Part shown: positions 1-13,060 of the stretch, in pieces
Position numbering within the stretch: the stretch's first letter is position 1
Layout: each line of letters begins with the position of its first letter
The notes under the pieces: model-generated
What the model was told of the DNA's origin: nothing
Databases searched by the model: none
Seen by the model: only the letters and a program-made list of their open reading frames with translations
Program-made: the position numbers and the translations under genes
From: Fragum whitleyi
Taxonomy: Eukaryota; Mollusca; Bivalvia; Cardiida; Cardiidae
Assembly: GCA_948146395.1 (NCBI GenBank)
Contig: OX411543.1
Coordinates: forward strand, 48,150,517-48,214,516
DNA: 64,000 bases
Direction of reading: 5' to 3'

Positions 1-490
1 TTCCATGAGATCTATCCACCCATAAAGTTTCAAGTTGATAGCTTCAATACTTTAGGACATGTGCTCCTGACAAAATCTAAATCTTAAAAATAACAAAGGG
101 CAATAACTCCAAAATTTTGCAAGCAAGAGTTGTAGTTCTTGTGCTCTACACTTCTCTTCCATGAGATCTATCTACCCATAAAGTTTCAAGTTGATAGCTA
201 TTATACTTTAGTAGATATACTCCGGACAAAATCTAAGTCTTAAAAATAACAAAGGGCAATAACTCCAATATTATGCAAGCAAGAGTTGTAGTTCTTGTAC
301 ACTTCATTTTTCCTCTATGAGATCTATCCACCCATTAAGTTTGAAGTTGATAGCCATTAAACTTTAGGAGATATGCTCCGGACAAGTTTAGTGACGGAAC
401 CTCGGAATGACGGGGTGACGGGATGACGGAATGAAGGACGGAGACTATTACTATATCCCCTCGCCGAAAACGGCGGGGGATGATAAAACT
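1..490. repeat. Tandem-core element, truncated at window start
   Basis: Three units of about 155 bp contain AACAAAGGGCAATAACTCCA and GAGATCTATCCACCCAT. They are followed by a degenerate GACGG-type microsatellite (about 390-450) and a terminal hairpin TATCCCCTCGCCG / CGGCGGGGGAT (about 455-485). It belongs to the same family as 30045-31369. Confidence 0.85.
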
Positions 491-655
491 CACGAATGAA
501 TCCCATTTGCCTATTCATACAGTGTGATTGGGTTTTAAATTTCATGCCTCCATGTAATCAACAAATACTATCTTCATCTCTTAACAGTTACTCACAATAA
601 GAATAAGGGAGATTATGTTTCCTTTTCTTAAGCTGTCGCAAAGGCGGTGTTACAT

Positions 656-820
656 TTAAGGTAGTGGACCCGTAATAGTTACGCAACATTTTGGACCACA
701 AATTCTTTCACAATATTAACCAAGGTTTCCTAATGAAAATCATTAGGAAACCTCGGTTAACATCGTTAAAGTTCATTACCTCTGAGACATTGCAAAACTA
801 TTACGGTTCCACTACCTTAA
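656..820. mobile_element. Palindromic MITE P, TTAA ends
   Basis: 165 bp. The ends TTAAGGTAGTGGACCCGTAA and the inverse of TTACGGTTCCACTACCTTAA pair, and the centre is GGTTTCCTAATGAAAATCAT-TAGGAAACC. TTAA stands at both ends. Confidence 0.88.
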
Positions 821-829
821 TTACATCGC

Positions 830-2320
830 GATTTCACAGACATAATTCAAATTGTAGGCGTCAAATAGGTTCTAGAAGAAATAAGGAGCTATCTATAGAA
901 CTTGTATGCATATTTTATTAAAGGGAGGTAATCTATTTCGCTAATTTTTGTTCAATTTGAACGAAATTTGCGATATTGGATTACCTTCCGTTAAATTCAC
1001 TCAAAACTCTCTCCACACACTCATTCAATTTCATTCCTAAACCATTCCAAAATCATTCACCATGTCAATTTTATTATGTAACTAACTGTACAAAGTCATT
1101 AGTACAGTCAAAGTTTCGTCAAATTACCGTCTTGACGGGTTTTTGTACCATAAAACATATTCGCACCTTATTTGAGTATAACCACTCAAATGTTCATTTT
1201 ATAAGAACTAATTACCTATACCTAAATGGTTCGATAATTGTAAAAGACGTCAGAAATCTCCTTTGAAACTCATATTGCCCAAAACCATTCCAAACCACCC
1301 GTTCAGCTCTCATACCAATCATTTTAACACTCACTCACAACTATTTAAAATCGCTTCGAAATCGTCCAAACACGCTTTGAAATCCTTCAAAGCGATCAAC
1401 GTTTCGTTCAAATTGAGCCCGTGATTTCGCGATTTTATTAGCTGGTGTTTACACTAAGAAAAATATACGTTGATTCTTTTTAGGAGGATAATAATATATC
1501 GCTCAATTGCCCTTTTGATCGAATAAGCGACATTATATTAAGTCCCTGTAGGTTTATTTTAAGTCGTCCCTCCCTCTCATTATTTTTCATTCAGAAATCA
1601 TTTCAAATCTCGTTCACATTGTTAATTCTATGATGTTATAAACTGTTCGTAATTTGAACCATTCAAGGCACCAATAGGCATGCAATTGTGACTAAAACGA
1701 TTGATCTTTTGAGTTTCTTTTTTCTTTAGTTTTTATTTATTTAGTTTTATCTGTGCTATGTCAATGGTTGTAAAAAGTTGTTAAGTCTTTTCCTCGAATA
1801 AAATTATATTAGAGGCAAAATTTGGCTAAATTGTGCATCATTCGCTGTCGGAAAGTAATACATATATGTCTATGTCTATTCCCGCGTGCACAGAGTACAG
1901 GTGCATTTGTAATTGATAAAAAGGCTAGTAACATCACGAAATTGACATTCAATTCGATCAAAACTATTCTTAATCACTCACTTATTGCTCCATTCATTCA
2001 AAACACTCACTAAGGCCATTCAGAAACGTTCCATAACGTTTCTAAACGCTTTAAAATCGTTCTTGATGATCAACATATCAATCCAACCGATCAAATTTTA
2101 TTACCATAAGTGGATTTCAAAGCGTCTAATTAGCCCGAAGAAACATGAAAATATGTTGATTTCTGTAAGGGAAGGTTATAGATTATCTCTCATTTGAACG
2201 AAATTATCGGTTATGCTTTACCTCCCTTGAACATCATTCAAAACGCGCTCCACACACTCATTCAATTTAATTCTATAATAATTCCAAAATCATTTAGCTT
2301 GTCAATATCACGATGTTCAT
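830..2320. repeat. Cluster of MITE A copies and fragments
   Basis: A right-hand part (about 840-1089, ending TATGTAACTAACTGT), a second diverged copy (about 1265-1648) and a third (about 1925-2316, AACATCACGAAATTGACATT to ATATCACGATGTTCATAAC). All share CTCATTCAATTTCATTCC and ACTCACT phrases. No gene seen between. Confidence 0.7.
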
Positions 2321-2472
2321 AACTTTAATACCAAAGAAGATAGCAACCGGTGCAACAGGTGTTATCATTCCATCTCCCGTACATATTTCTTTATTTCTAA
2401 CAAATGAAATTCTGAAAACCAAATAATCTTTTTATAAATTGCCATTGTGAACCGATATGTAATGTGTTAAAT

Positions 2473-2684
2473 TCGCGACGGCGGCACTCATTCTTTCCGA
2501 CTATTAGTCTCTCACCAATGGGTTGATAATCGTAGACCTATGTGAGATAGTAGCTGGAGACTAGGAAAGAATATAATGGTTGTTCTGGTGAGAGAAATAC
2601 CAGGAATCCATTGTTAGGTGCTCCAGCCGCTGCGATATAACAAAAAAAGTTGAAAGCGGCATTAAAATCAATCAATGTGTTAAA
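2473..2684 (+). mobile_element. SINE-1, 5'-truncated
   Basis: Starts in the head end CGACGGCGGCACTCATTC, then GGTTGATAATCGTAGACCTA, TTAGGTGCTCCAGCCGC and the tail GCGGCATTAAAATCAATCAA. Confidence 0.85.
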
Positions 2685-3855
2685 TTCGAGTAAAAGTAAC
2701 GTAAAATGTTTCGTATTCTAATAGTGATTCAATCATTTGGAACGTTCTTCGCGATTTCAACCAACCTATGGACATTTTTTTTTCAGCGTGGAGATGAAAA
2801 CCGAAGGTCGCACAAAGGCCGTGGGATAATGTGACAAAGATTTAAAAACAAGACAACACACGGTGACCGAATGATGTCCACGGGTCAACCTTGCGATGCA
2901 TTTATGACGTGTCTGCGGGCTTCGGATTCCGAACAGTCTTTATTTTTTTTTCTTTTATAAAAATGCCAAAGGTGTAAGGCACAAGTAGGGCCGTGCGATG
3001 TACGGATACCGTATGCCATCGCACGACACAGTGCGCTTTTGTTTTTACTACAAATTTGCGGGAGTTGCGCGAGTTCCGTCAGCCAAACGTTTACTAAACT
3101 TAATATTCGCTTGTTGGCGCCTCTCATGTCCCGCCCAAATGTTTAAATGATTAATTCTTTCGTCCTTCTTTTGCGTTATACAGTGTTATTTTTATATTTA
3201 TTTTTCAAAGTTGCTGTAAGTCTTAGTACATCTGAGTCAGAATGTCGTTAAAATATTTTTTTAAACCCATTTCCTTACACACATTTTAATGTACATTAAA
3301 CTCCTTATCATGAAAATACACAAGCTTTGTGGAAAATAATGTTGAAGCAAACACCATTTCCCAGAGTATTTTTAAGTTATTGGTCTAATGAAAAATATTT
3401 ATTGCTGCTTGTATGCTCAGTAAACAAATTACAAATCACATCAATCTATGAATCATATCATTTTTAACAATCATGTATAACGAGAACTACATTCTCAAGC
3501 CATCTTGGTTTCGGAGTTCAATTTTTCAACATTTGAATTACAATTGTCGATATTTAAATAACAATAAGGATTCTCTAAAAAGATGCTTTCGGTGTCGTTT
3601 GTTACTTTTCAGCGTAAAAAGGATGCCAAGTTTAGAAGAAATGGCCATTTTGATGAATCAAATCGTGTAACTACTCGTACATGTACCAATTTTTCTTTGT
3701 CGTTTGATTGCTTCTTTTTGTTGTTTTCATTGTTCAATGCCGTTTCTCCGCAATCTAGCTCTTGAATATATGTGTATGTCTTAGATTCCCGTTGCTAACT
3801 AGGAAAATAATTGTAGAATTCAACAGAACAAACAGATTATATATACAGATAATAA
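2685..3855. other. Unassigned AT-rich stretch
   Basis: No gene or full repeat recognised. A short inverted word, GTGCGATG ... CATCGCAC, lies at about 2993-3025. Minus-strand frame 2885-3127 has no family resemblance. Confidence 0.4.
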
Positions 3856-4420
3856 CATAGTAAAATTGACACTCGTTCCCATCAAAAGCATTCGAAATCA
3901 TTCACACAGCGCTCCATTCATTCATTTCATACACTCACTCAAATCGATCGAACATGCTCGAAAATCTGAATTGGGGTTTAACGTCGCTTTTAACAATCTT
4001 TCAGTTATATCGCGACGACTGGAGCACCTAACGATGGATTCCTGATAATTCTCACACCAGTACTACCACCACATCCCTTTCCTAGCCTCCAGTTGCTATT
4101 CCACATAGGTTTACGATTATCTACCCATTGGTTCGAAAATCATTAGAAAATAATTTTCAAATCGTTCAAAACAACCAACATTTAATTCAAATAGATCAAA
4201 CTAATCTTTGATTTTATTAGCTTGTATGGATTTTAAAGTGTCTGTTTGGTCGACGAAGACACTAAAACAGAAAATAATATATCTTATTAAGGGGATGTAA
4301 TACATATCTCTTATTTTGTTCATCAGTTCCCTTCAATTTCACTCAAAAATCGCTCCACACACACATTCTTTTTCATTCCAAAATCATTCATCTTGTCAAT
4401 TTCACGATGTTGTTAACTGT
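3855..4420. mobile_element. MITE A with a SINE fragment inside
   Basis: From GTAAAATTGACACTCGTTCC to TCACGATGTTGTTAACTGT (4420). A SINE-1 fragment (about 3969-4138) sits in the middle. Confidence 0.72.
3969..4138 (-). mobile_element. SINE-1 fragment within MITE A
   Basis: GGGTTTAACGTCGCTTTTAA, ATATCGCGACGACTGGAGCA and CCACATAGGTTTACGATTAT; the tRNA head is missing. Confidence 0.82.
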
Positions 4421-4920
4421 ATATATAAAATCTCCTCTGGTGAAAATCTGCGTAAAATATCCAAGAGATTCAACAGAGCTATCTTCAATATTTGGTTGAT
4501 TCTTTTTTATTCTTTTTATTTACGCATCTCAGACAAGTTTTTATTGTAGTCCACCAATAATGCTTGATATATTTATGCTTTTGATACCGTTGCTGACAAG
4601 TAAAAGTATTTTAGAATTCAACTACACAAAAAAGGCTATATACATTCACTTTCCTGTGATGACTTTCTGTATAAAAATATCCAAGAGTGGCAACAGATAT
4701 ACAAGAAGTAATATCCTATGCTTAAGCATCCCCGCCTTACCCCCAATCCATTAAATGCATAAATGATGCCAAACCACTATCGCACTACTGTGATAAGCGA
4801 TTTACTAATGGATTATTATAAAAATATGACAGCAATGATTGAGTTCAATTAATATAATAATGTTGTTGTTTTTTTCTATACGTGGGATATGTACCTTAAG
4901 CTTGCGCTCGTAAAGTACCT

Positions 4921-5159
4921 TCAAACTGAAAGAGACAATTAAAACAGAATAATAATTAAGAGATGTTCAAGAGAGTATTTGTTGATTTTATGATTTTATG
5001 GAGTAATGAAATAAAAAACAAAAGCCAATTGTACGAATTCGCAAAGCGCTTTCATACTCGAGTGTGATTAGGTTTTCGTTTTATACCTCCATGAAATCAA
5101 TATATTCTCTCTTCACTCTCTTAAATGTATTAATGTTTTGATTGTCTCTTTCAGTTTGA
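4921..5159. mobile_element. Palindromic MITE H
   Basis: Outer arms TCAAACTGAAAGAGACAATT / GATTGTCTCTTTCAGTTTGA and inner arms AAGAGAGTATTTGTTGATTT / AATCAATATATTCTCTCTTC. Half copies occur near 517-590, 13935-14035 and 56880-57003. Confidence 0.75.
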
Positions 5160-5190
5160 ACATTTCTTTAATCAGGAAGAAACATTAAAT

Positions 5191-5304
5191 TCAGGATGAC
5201 AAAACGCGAGAAACTGTTTCCAATTTATACCCTGCTTTGCACTCTCGTTTGTGTGCAAAGCGAGGCATAATTTGCAAACAGCTTGTAATGTTTTGTCATC
5301 ATGA
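5191..5304. mobile_element. Palindromic MITE C
   Basis: TCAGGATGACAAAACGCGAG ... GTTTTGTCATCATGA with a CTCGTTTGTGTGCAAAGCGAGG centre. Confidence 0.78.
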
Positions 5305-5429
5305 ACGAAGGGCAGATATCGAATGAGACCACTTTCTGCGGAAGCTTATAAAATAGCTGCTTACTAAAAACTGTTTCATTGGAAATAAACTCTTTTTCCG
5401 TCCTATTAGAATGGGCGAAACTTGGTGTA

Positions 5430-5580
5430 AACAGTTAAGAAATTGACAAAAAGAATGATTTTGCAATAACTTTGGAATGAAATTGAATGAGTGTGTGAGT
5501 TTTGAATGAAATTCAGGGGAGGTAGTCAATATCGCTAATTTTGTTCAAAATGAACAAAAAAGCGATACTTATTACCCCTC
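5430..5580. mobile_element. MITE A fragment
   Basis: AACAGTTAAGAAATTGACAA, then GGGGAGGTAGTCAATATCGC and GCGATACTTATTACCCCTC. Only the first third remains, inverted. Another fragment lies at 6180-6310, ending ATTATGTAATTTACTGT. Confidence 0.65.
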
Positions 5581-5730
5581 TTTTATAAATATGCTTATTT
5601 GTTCCATGATTAGTTTTCTGTATCTTCACAACTTAGAAATTTCAATTACATGTACATGTATGTCAGTCAAATTGTGTATTTCATCTACCGATTGTTATTT
5701 TGAATGTACGAGTACGTAGTAAGTGATCTT

Positions 5731-6175
5731 ACAGTTAATTACATCGTGAAATTGACATTTAACTCAATCAAAACCATTCTAAATCGCTAACTCAGCGCTC
5801 CATTTATTTATTCCAGATACTCACTCAAACCAATCAAAAATGCTCCAAACTCACTGAAAAACATACAACATAACAACAACTTCGTTCAAAATAAAAATAG
5901 TTTGGAAAAGAATGGGGATTTCAATTAAATAATTGAAATTGTAACTGTCTGATATGTTCTTGAAGAAATAGGGAGCTATCTATAGAACTTATATGCATAT
6001 TCTATTAAAGCGGGGTAATCAATATTGCTAATTTTGTTCATCCTGAACAAAATTTGCAATACTGGATTACCTCCCATTGAATTCACTCAAAAGTCGCTCC
6101 ACGCATTCATTCAAATTCATTCCTAAATCACTCCATAATCGTTCAACTTGTCAATTTCACGATGTTGTTAACTGT
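5731..6175. mobile_element. MITE A, complete copy
   Basis: ACAGTTAATTACATCGTGAA to CACGATGTTGTTAACTGT, 445 bp, same interior order as 42177-42616. Confidence 0.84.
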
Positions 6176-6399
6176 ATCATTTTTAATAAATTTGTAGCCT
6201 TTTGAATGGTTCGAATGAGTGTTTGGAATGAAAGATTGGGAGTCTGAGCGAATGAATTAGAATGATTTAGTGGTTATGCTCGGAATGATTGTCAATTTCA
6301 TTATGTAATTTACTGTAACACTAAAATGAATAAGTTGACCTCTAGAACGACATTTATAAACAATCTGAGCGTGATAGACATTGGGCAGCCCGGACAGCC

Positions 6400-6590
6400 A
6401 CTGAGTCAGTAATCGAAGATGTAATTGATAATTACTTCTTTTTTATGATCTATAATCGATTTATTACGATTACATGTAATCGAAAATAACTTCGATTTGA
6501 GATTACAGTCGATTACTAGAGAAAACGTAATTGGTTGCATCAATTACGATTACTGATCACGATTACCCCAACCCTACCCTGCCACTGACA
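6400..6590. repeat. GATTAC-rich repeat
   Basis: Many TAATCGATTAC-like words in both orientations (AATCGATTTATTACGATTAC, GATTACAGTCGATTACTAGA). Looks like a degenerate simple or foldback repeat. 6590-7290 to its right shows nothing recognisable. Confidence 0.6.
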
Positions 6591-7289
6591 GACAAACAGA
6601 CAGTTGAATGGACATTGCTAAAATCATAGGGAGTAGACAAATGATAATCAAACCCTTAAAACATATTTGTTTAAAAAGGATGTATAAATATATAGAAGCT
6701 TGTCTATATTTATACATAATGGTGGTTTTTTTTCAAAAATAATTTATAAGGAAACAGCATCATGTACCGACTGCTTGTGGCTAAATCCAAATACCACACG
6801 GTGCGGGGACAATAAGCGTCTGCTTCTCAAACATGTTTTGTCGATGGTTTTATCAAAGTTCGGTTGTGGTGGTGTTGTGGTATGACCTTGTTGATACATG
6901 TATAAGAAAGTATCAAAAACATTTTAAGGTGGGAGAGGACAATAGTTTTTTTCCAAGATAAGTAAATAAATTTTGGTACAAATATAAACACTAGTGCAAT
7001 CTCAACAGCCTATATTTATTGCTTTTTTATTCAGAAATAACGTTGCAATGACGTCGTAAATATTTTGACTGGTTCAAAAATCTCACTTTTAACAAAATTT
7101 TGTAAAACTGACCCGATAAAATGTGCTCAAATTTTGATGTTTTTTTCACAAATTCTAGTTCGATGAACAGGAAAAGTTTTTAAAAATTTCACCGTGCAGA
7201 TGCCTTTTTTGTTATCCGGATTTAAAGTTTGTCACTTTGACGTTTAATCTTTATTTTAATTCTTTTGCGATTTATTAGTAAATAAAGAT

Positions 7290-9245
7290 AAAAATTCAAG
7301 GAAGTTTAGAACATGCTCTTTTAGATTTGTATGTAGAATTCTGATTGGGCTGTTGACACGGGCTCTATTAGTTGCAGCGTCATTGATCTTCAGTTGCTTG
7401 AGCAGCTGATTTGTTCCATCGGCCTGAATCTACTGATATGATTAGACGAGAATTTATATGAATGAATGGGTGAATGTTCATTTCAAGTAAATAAGTATTT
7501 TAAGTGTCATATGCTGAATGGCATATTGAAAACTGACCTCTGCCTATCAAACACATATTTTCCATCTAATCACAATTATTTTGTGCAGTCTGACAATGGG
7601 CCACCCAATTATCATTTTAGTGAAACTTGGCTGAAATCCGAAAAATAGAAAATTCAACACTAACCGAATGTTACTGCACAATATACTGGTACTTTGTCTG
7701 CAAAATTTTGGTTGTAGATCTTTCCGCTTTTCATTAAACACCACTAAAAGGATGTTGCTTCACAATATTTATTTTTGTCATCATAACAAAATCCTAACTA
7801 ATGATAATAAGAAGTAAAATATTCAATCCAATAAATTTATCTATTCTGCCCAATGCCTTAGACTGCAGTAAACTTAGCTCTTTCTACCCCACTCTGAACC
7901 TCAGTAGGTCAGAACATTTTACACCACTTGTCCTCTCTGTGCAGAGTCACCCTTCATTCAACTAAACTGAACAATTCTTAGGGTGTATTCTCAAGCTACC
8001 TATTTCACCTAATGTTTCTGGATATTTGGATTTAGACAAAGGTTTTGTTCCTACAATCTTCACACCTATTAAATATATTTCGTCTAGAAAATGCATCATT
8101 TAAGTGATGCCAAAAGGGTGATCAAATATTCACTTTATATGATGAAATGTCCTCTACCAATAAAAAGAACGCCTTTCATCTAATTAAATTATTTTTTGTA
8201 GACTGATACAACTTCACAGAGATAAAATTCCCATGATGTTTGATTGAAATCAAGCTATTTAAACTTTGAGAAAATTTTGCTTTACTCTATATTGGATATC
8301 CACCATATAACATATCTAAAGAAAAGACCTCTGCAAATGATCAAAGACATAATTTTCATCAGAACACAATAATGTTTGTAGACCGATAAAGGATCAATAA
8401 AGAATCATTCCATTGAAATTTGGTTGATATCCATCAGTTAGATTCTGAGAAAATGATATTCAAAGTATCCACTATATAACATAAAGAAAAATGACCTCCG
8501 ACCATAAAATAAATATTTTTCATCTGATCATAATAATATCTTGTAGACTGATAAAGGGTCAGTCAAGGATCATTCCAGAGAGATTTGGTTGATATACATC
8601 AGTAAGATTCTGAGAAAATTATTTCGAAGTTTCCAAAATATTTTTAGTTGACTGATTAAGGGTTACTCAAGGATCATTCATATAAAAAATAATTGATATT
8701 CATCTATTAAGTTTGATAGCGGGTTACCAACGGATAATTCCTGTGAAGTTTGGTTGAAATTCATCCTGTAGTTTCCGATGAGAAGATTTTTAAAGAAAAC
8801 GTTTACGGGTCGCACAAAGCGCCATGACAATAGCCCAAGTTGCCTTTGGCCAGTGGTCCCATGCGATGAAATATAAAAAAATATTCTTCTTTGAAACTAC
8901 TGTTCAAAATTCAACCAAAATTCACAAGAATGGTTCTTAAAACATGCTCTTTCAGATAAGTTTATAAAATTATGATCAGACTAATGACATGGGCTCTATG
9001 GGCTGTTGCTATACTGAAAAATGGTCCCATATGGTGAAATATACTAAAAATAATCTTCTCGAAAACTACCATTCAGAACTCAACCAAGCTTCTTAAGAAT
9101 GAAAGCCTAGAGCAGGCACTTTCAGATTTGTTATTTGAATTCTTGTCGAGATGATGACATGGATTTTGGCGTCACTGAAAAATTGTGCGATTTGATGAAA
9201 GTTAAAAAAATGCTTCTTCTCTGAAACTACTGTGAAATAATTCAA
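7290..9245. repeat. Tandem-core arrays of two unit types
   Basis: One unit (about 160-185 bp) has ACATGCTCTTTTAGATTTGT and GACACGGGCTCTA, seen near 7315, 8948 and 9115. A second has TGACCTC...AATAC and TTTGTGCAGTCTGAC...GGGTCA with TTTGGTTGATATCCATCA, seen near 7540, 8330, 8490 and 8640. They resemble the cores in the intron 4 element (24221-25870). No hairpin end is clearly preserved. Confidence 0.65.
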
Positions 9246-9264
9246 TTATGACGAAACTACTGCT

Positions 9265-9410
9265 GACATCCGCCGTGGTTCTTTAACATGCTCGATGTAA
9301 AGCATCGTCTAACGGGACCTCGGTTTAACATCTCATCCGAAAGACATTTAGTGTGTTAGTGTGGCAGCCAAGAAATCGAACCCACTCGGTCGAACTTCAA
9401 TGCGTTAAAG
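9265..9410 (-). mobile_element. SINE-2, head partly lost
   Basis: CGTCTAACGGGACCTCGGTT and CATCTCATCCGAAAGACATT; the B box region GAAATCGAACCCACTC remains, but the A box is lost. Confidence 0.8.
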
Positions 9411-9637
9411 TACGTGTAGGGACATTTGTGAAAAACGCGTTCACAAATGCACAAACGCGCAAAATCGGTATTTTAAACGACGTCATGGTAACGTTAATCC
9501 TTAAATAAACATTAGAAAATATACACCGTTGAGATCTTACTAAAACAAAGTTTCGATAGATACAAATGTTTATGAACTTATCTAAATAACGATATTGTCC
9601 TCTTCAACATCAACTGAAATCCATTTGATTTAATGCT

Positions 9638-9864
9638 TTAACACTTTCCTGTTTTACAAAATTTACAAAATTTTGGACCTGTCCAAAGTCAAAGGTTTTG
9701 CAGACGAATATTTAAAGAGTATCTAACTTGAAGAATTACCATTTCGTAGGGTAGAAAATAGTGTGGATAAAGAAGAAATTGCTTTTCAGAAGCAATTTCT
9801 TCTTTTTTCGCAATCATAAAATCAAAGACACGTAAAAAGCAGGGATTAAACAGCAAAGGGTTAA
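9638..9864. mobile_element. MITE B, TTAA-flanked
   Basis: About 227 bp, starting TTAACACTTTCCTGTTTTAC and ending GGGATTAAACAGCAAAGGGTTAA (inverted). The central hairpin is GAAGAAATTGCTTTTCAGAA-GCAATTTCTTC. TTAA at both ends is typical of piggyBac-type targets. Confidence 0.85.
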
Positions 9865-10574
9865 AAGGAGATGCTTCCCTGGTTAAAACTCATCCTTCTT
9901 TGGGAAGTGAATGTTTTGTTTCAGATAACTGAGGACACATATAAGAGTCGAAAAATCGAGCTTCTCAAAAACTTACAAAGAAAAAATCAAAGATTCTTTT
10001 TCAAAATTGTGGTCGGTAACCTCTGCTATTTTTTTTATATATTTGTAGACAAACAATATTGATTTACATCTTTGAAGTTTTATTATATGGCTTCGGGTAA
10101 GACTTTTCGTCAAATTCGATTTTTCTTTATATAGTGGCAACATTTTTTTCAAACTTCACGTCGCCGTGGAATCATATAATTATATTATACTTATTTGACG
10201 TTGATCTCGAGCAATTTAGTGTTCTTAAACAGTTGACATATGCATTATAGCAAAGTATAGACTTCGCAAGTGTTAGATATGAAATGTAATTAAAAAGAAG
10301 GTAGAATATATATTACACATTTTTAAGCTTAAAAAGAGGCTTTTTTATGAACAATTGTCGCGACGATGAAAGCTACATTGAAATACCATGCCTGCGTCGG
10401 ATCGAAGTTTACAGAAAAAAATCTAGACTGAAGACAAAATATTTATTTGAAAAATCATCAGCAAACTTGTAGGGCAGAAAAGGTTACCGTGCAAATTTTC
10501 AAGAACATCGTCTATATTTACAGAGACTCAGCGTGTAAATACCAACATCAAAAACCATAAACACTCTATTAGTT

Positions 10575-10709
10575 ATACGGTTTCTTGCCGGGGTATATTA
10601 CGATTTATTCCCGGCTGGAAAAAATGATGTCACCCGAGCCGTAGGCGAGGGTTGACATCATTTTTACTGCCGGGAATAAATCGTTATATACCCAGGCAAG
10701 AAACCGTAT
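10575..10709. mobile_element. Foldback element, 135 bp
   Basis: The arms ATACGGTTTCTTGCCGGGGT... and ...ACCCAGGCAAGAAACCGTAT pair over about 55 bp with few mismatches (inner AAAAATGATGTCA / TGACATCATTTTT). The central loop is CCCGAGCCGTAGGCGAGGG. Confidence 0.85.
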
Positions 10710-11212
10710 CACGAATTTATAGTGCTTCAAAGTTTTAGGGCTAAATATCTGTCTTTTGCCTATTTAAGGCATTGGTATTTTATAAACCGATTTCTATTAA
10801 ACTACCACTATCCCTTAATGCGCCCCTATGAAAAGTAAGCATGTACAAAGTGACATTACATTACTAACGCACAATTCTTCACAATAATCAAAACTTAAAC
10901 TCAGATGTCATTTTACTAAGCAAATAGCATTCTCGGCATGGAAATCGGTTAATTGTTTCCGAAGACATTAATCCCTCTTTAATGAGAGCAAAGTGAAAGC
11001 GCATAATTCAAACTTAACTTTTGGTGGCATAGAGCAAGATTTGTGGACATTTTGAAGTTAGAACCTACCTTAGCCCGCTAGGTACCGAATGAATCTCAAT
11101 CATGATAACGATCAGCAATTTCAAGTGAGTGATCAAAGATCAATTTTACATTGAAAATGATAGGAAATTTTCTCGAACCTCACTCTTGATACGGATCTAA
11201 ATTGTTGTTTCA

Positions 11213-11488
11213 ATTGATTGATTGAATGGAGCTTAACGCCGCTTTCGACATTTTCTGTTATATCGCGGCGACTTGAGCACCTAACAAAGGATTACTTGTT
11301 TTTCTCCAACGGTTCAATCAGCACATGCTTTCCTAGCATCCGGCTGCTATCTCACATAGGTCTACGATTATCAACCTTTTGGTGAAAGACAAATAATCGG
11401 AAAAAATGAGTGCCGCTGTCTCGGATCGAACCCAGGACCTCTAGATTAATAGTCCGGCGCGCTACCGACTGCGCTATGACGGCGGCTT
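11213..11488 (-). mobile_element. SINE-1, full length
   Basis: The head is GCCGCCGTCATAGCGCAGTC, GGTAGCGCGCCGGACTATTA, with B box GGGTTCGATCC. The tail has GCGTTAAGCTCCATTCAATC, AATCAAT. The A and B boxes are well kept. Confidence 0.9.
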
Positions 11489-12315
11489 TTTTGTTTCAAA
11501 ACAAAGGAAAAGGTAATACATTGTAATGTTAAGGACAAACTACAAAGATAATGACGTTTCTATTTGCATCTAAATGATATTCAACGATTAAATCAAATAT
11601 GGCGATTTTCATTAAGGTTTAACAAAAACGACGATTGTTTGATTGTATCATGTTTTTGAAAAATTAGTATATTTCCCACGTGATCGAATGTAATAAACAA
11701 TCCGTAATGGATCTGATAAGTACATGGAGAAAGTAGGGGAAATTCAAAGAGTGGACATGAACAGGATGAAGAGTATTCTTTTCTTATTATTTCGTTGAGG
11801 TATGAATCTAAAACAAGAGGACCATGATGGTCCTAGATCGCTCACCCGAGTCTCTTTGACCCTTGAGACATCACATTAATTATATAGGCAGATGTCAAAA
11901 AGAAGATGATTGCCTAAGATCAATACCATGTAACGTTATCAGCGAAGAGCAAGACAGATATGCCTTTTTGCTCTTTGATTCTATGTAAAAAGGGATGCAC
12001 CCGGGTGGAGCCCAAATGTGACCCCAGGGTATTGATATGAACAAACTTGGAAGAGATCCATAAGATGATGCTACATACTAAATATGAAAGCTGTCTGCCT
12101 TCTGGTTTCAGAGAAGAAGATTTTTGAAGGTTTTCCTATTTTCACCCATCGTGCTCAGATGAGCTGAAACGGATGCAACCGGGTGGAGCCCAAATATGAC
12201 CCAAAGGTCTTGATATGAATAAACTTGGTAGGGGCCCACAAGATGATGTTACATACCAAAATTGAAAAGAGTGAACCGGGTGGAGCCCAAATATGACCCA
12301 AGAGTCTTGATATGA

Positions 12316-13060
12316 ACTAGAACTGTCGCAGAGCGGACTAATACCCCCCACAAGCGCTTTGTCAGAATGAAAGTGCTATTAGTGCAGGATGTGTTTGTAA
12401 CTAATATTGAGGTCATATGTAGCATTTGCATGAAGTTTCATGATTCTAGGTCGCTTGCTTTTTGAGTTAAGAGTCCAGAAATGAAAATTGAACAATAATT
12501 GACTGTGACCTTGACCTTTGACCTATATGACCCAAAAACAATAGGGCACTTCCTTGGATCATAAGCAACATTTGCATAAAGTTTCATGCTTGTAGGTCAC
12601 TTAGTTCTCGAGTTAGAGTCCGGAAACGAAAATTGAAATAAAATTGACTGTGACCTTGACCTTTGACCTATATGACCCAAAAACAATAGGGCACTTCCTT
12701 GGGTCATAAGGAACATTTGTATGAAGTTTCATGATTGTAGGCCACTTGGTTCTTGAGTTAGAGTCCGGAAACGAAAATTGAACAAAGGCTGACTGTGACC
12801 TTGACCTTTGACCTACATGACCCCAAAACAATAGGGCACCTCCTTGGGTCATAAGGAACATTTGTATAAAGTTTCATGATTGTAGGTCATTTGGTTCTTG
12901 AGTTAGAGTCCGGAAACGACAAGGTCTACGGACGGACGGACGGACGGACGGATGGACGGACGGATGGACGGATGGATGGATGGACGGACGGACGGATGGA
13001 CAGACAGACAGACATGGTGAAACCAATATACCCCCCTCTACTTCGTAGGTGGGGGGTATA
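12316..13060. mobile_element. Tandem-core element, family T3, nested in T2
   Basis: It is inserted in a T2 unit between TCTTGATATGAA and TAAACTTGG. Its ~155-bp units contain GTGACCTTGACCTTTGACCT and GAGTTAGAGTCCGGAAACGA, followed by a (GGAC)n/(GGAT)n microsatellite (12930-13010). Inverted ends ATACCCCCCAC (12341-12351) and GTGGGGGGTAT (13049-13059) match perfectly over 11 bp. Confidence 0.85.
12927..13015. repeat. (GGAC)n microsatellite within T3
   Basis: About 90 bp of GGAC with GGAT and AGAC variants. Open frames over it (poly Ser-Val-His-Pro and poly Thr-Asp-Gly) are artefacts of the repeat. Confidence 0.95.

Noticed and set aside
2885..3127. 80-codon minus-strand frame
   Set aside because: No domain, no splice partner and no similarity I can recognise.
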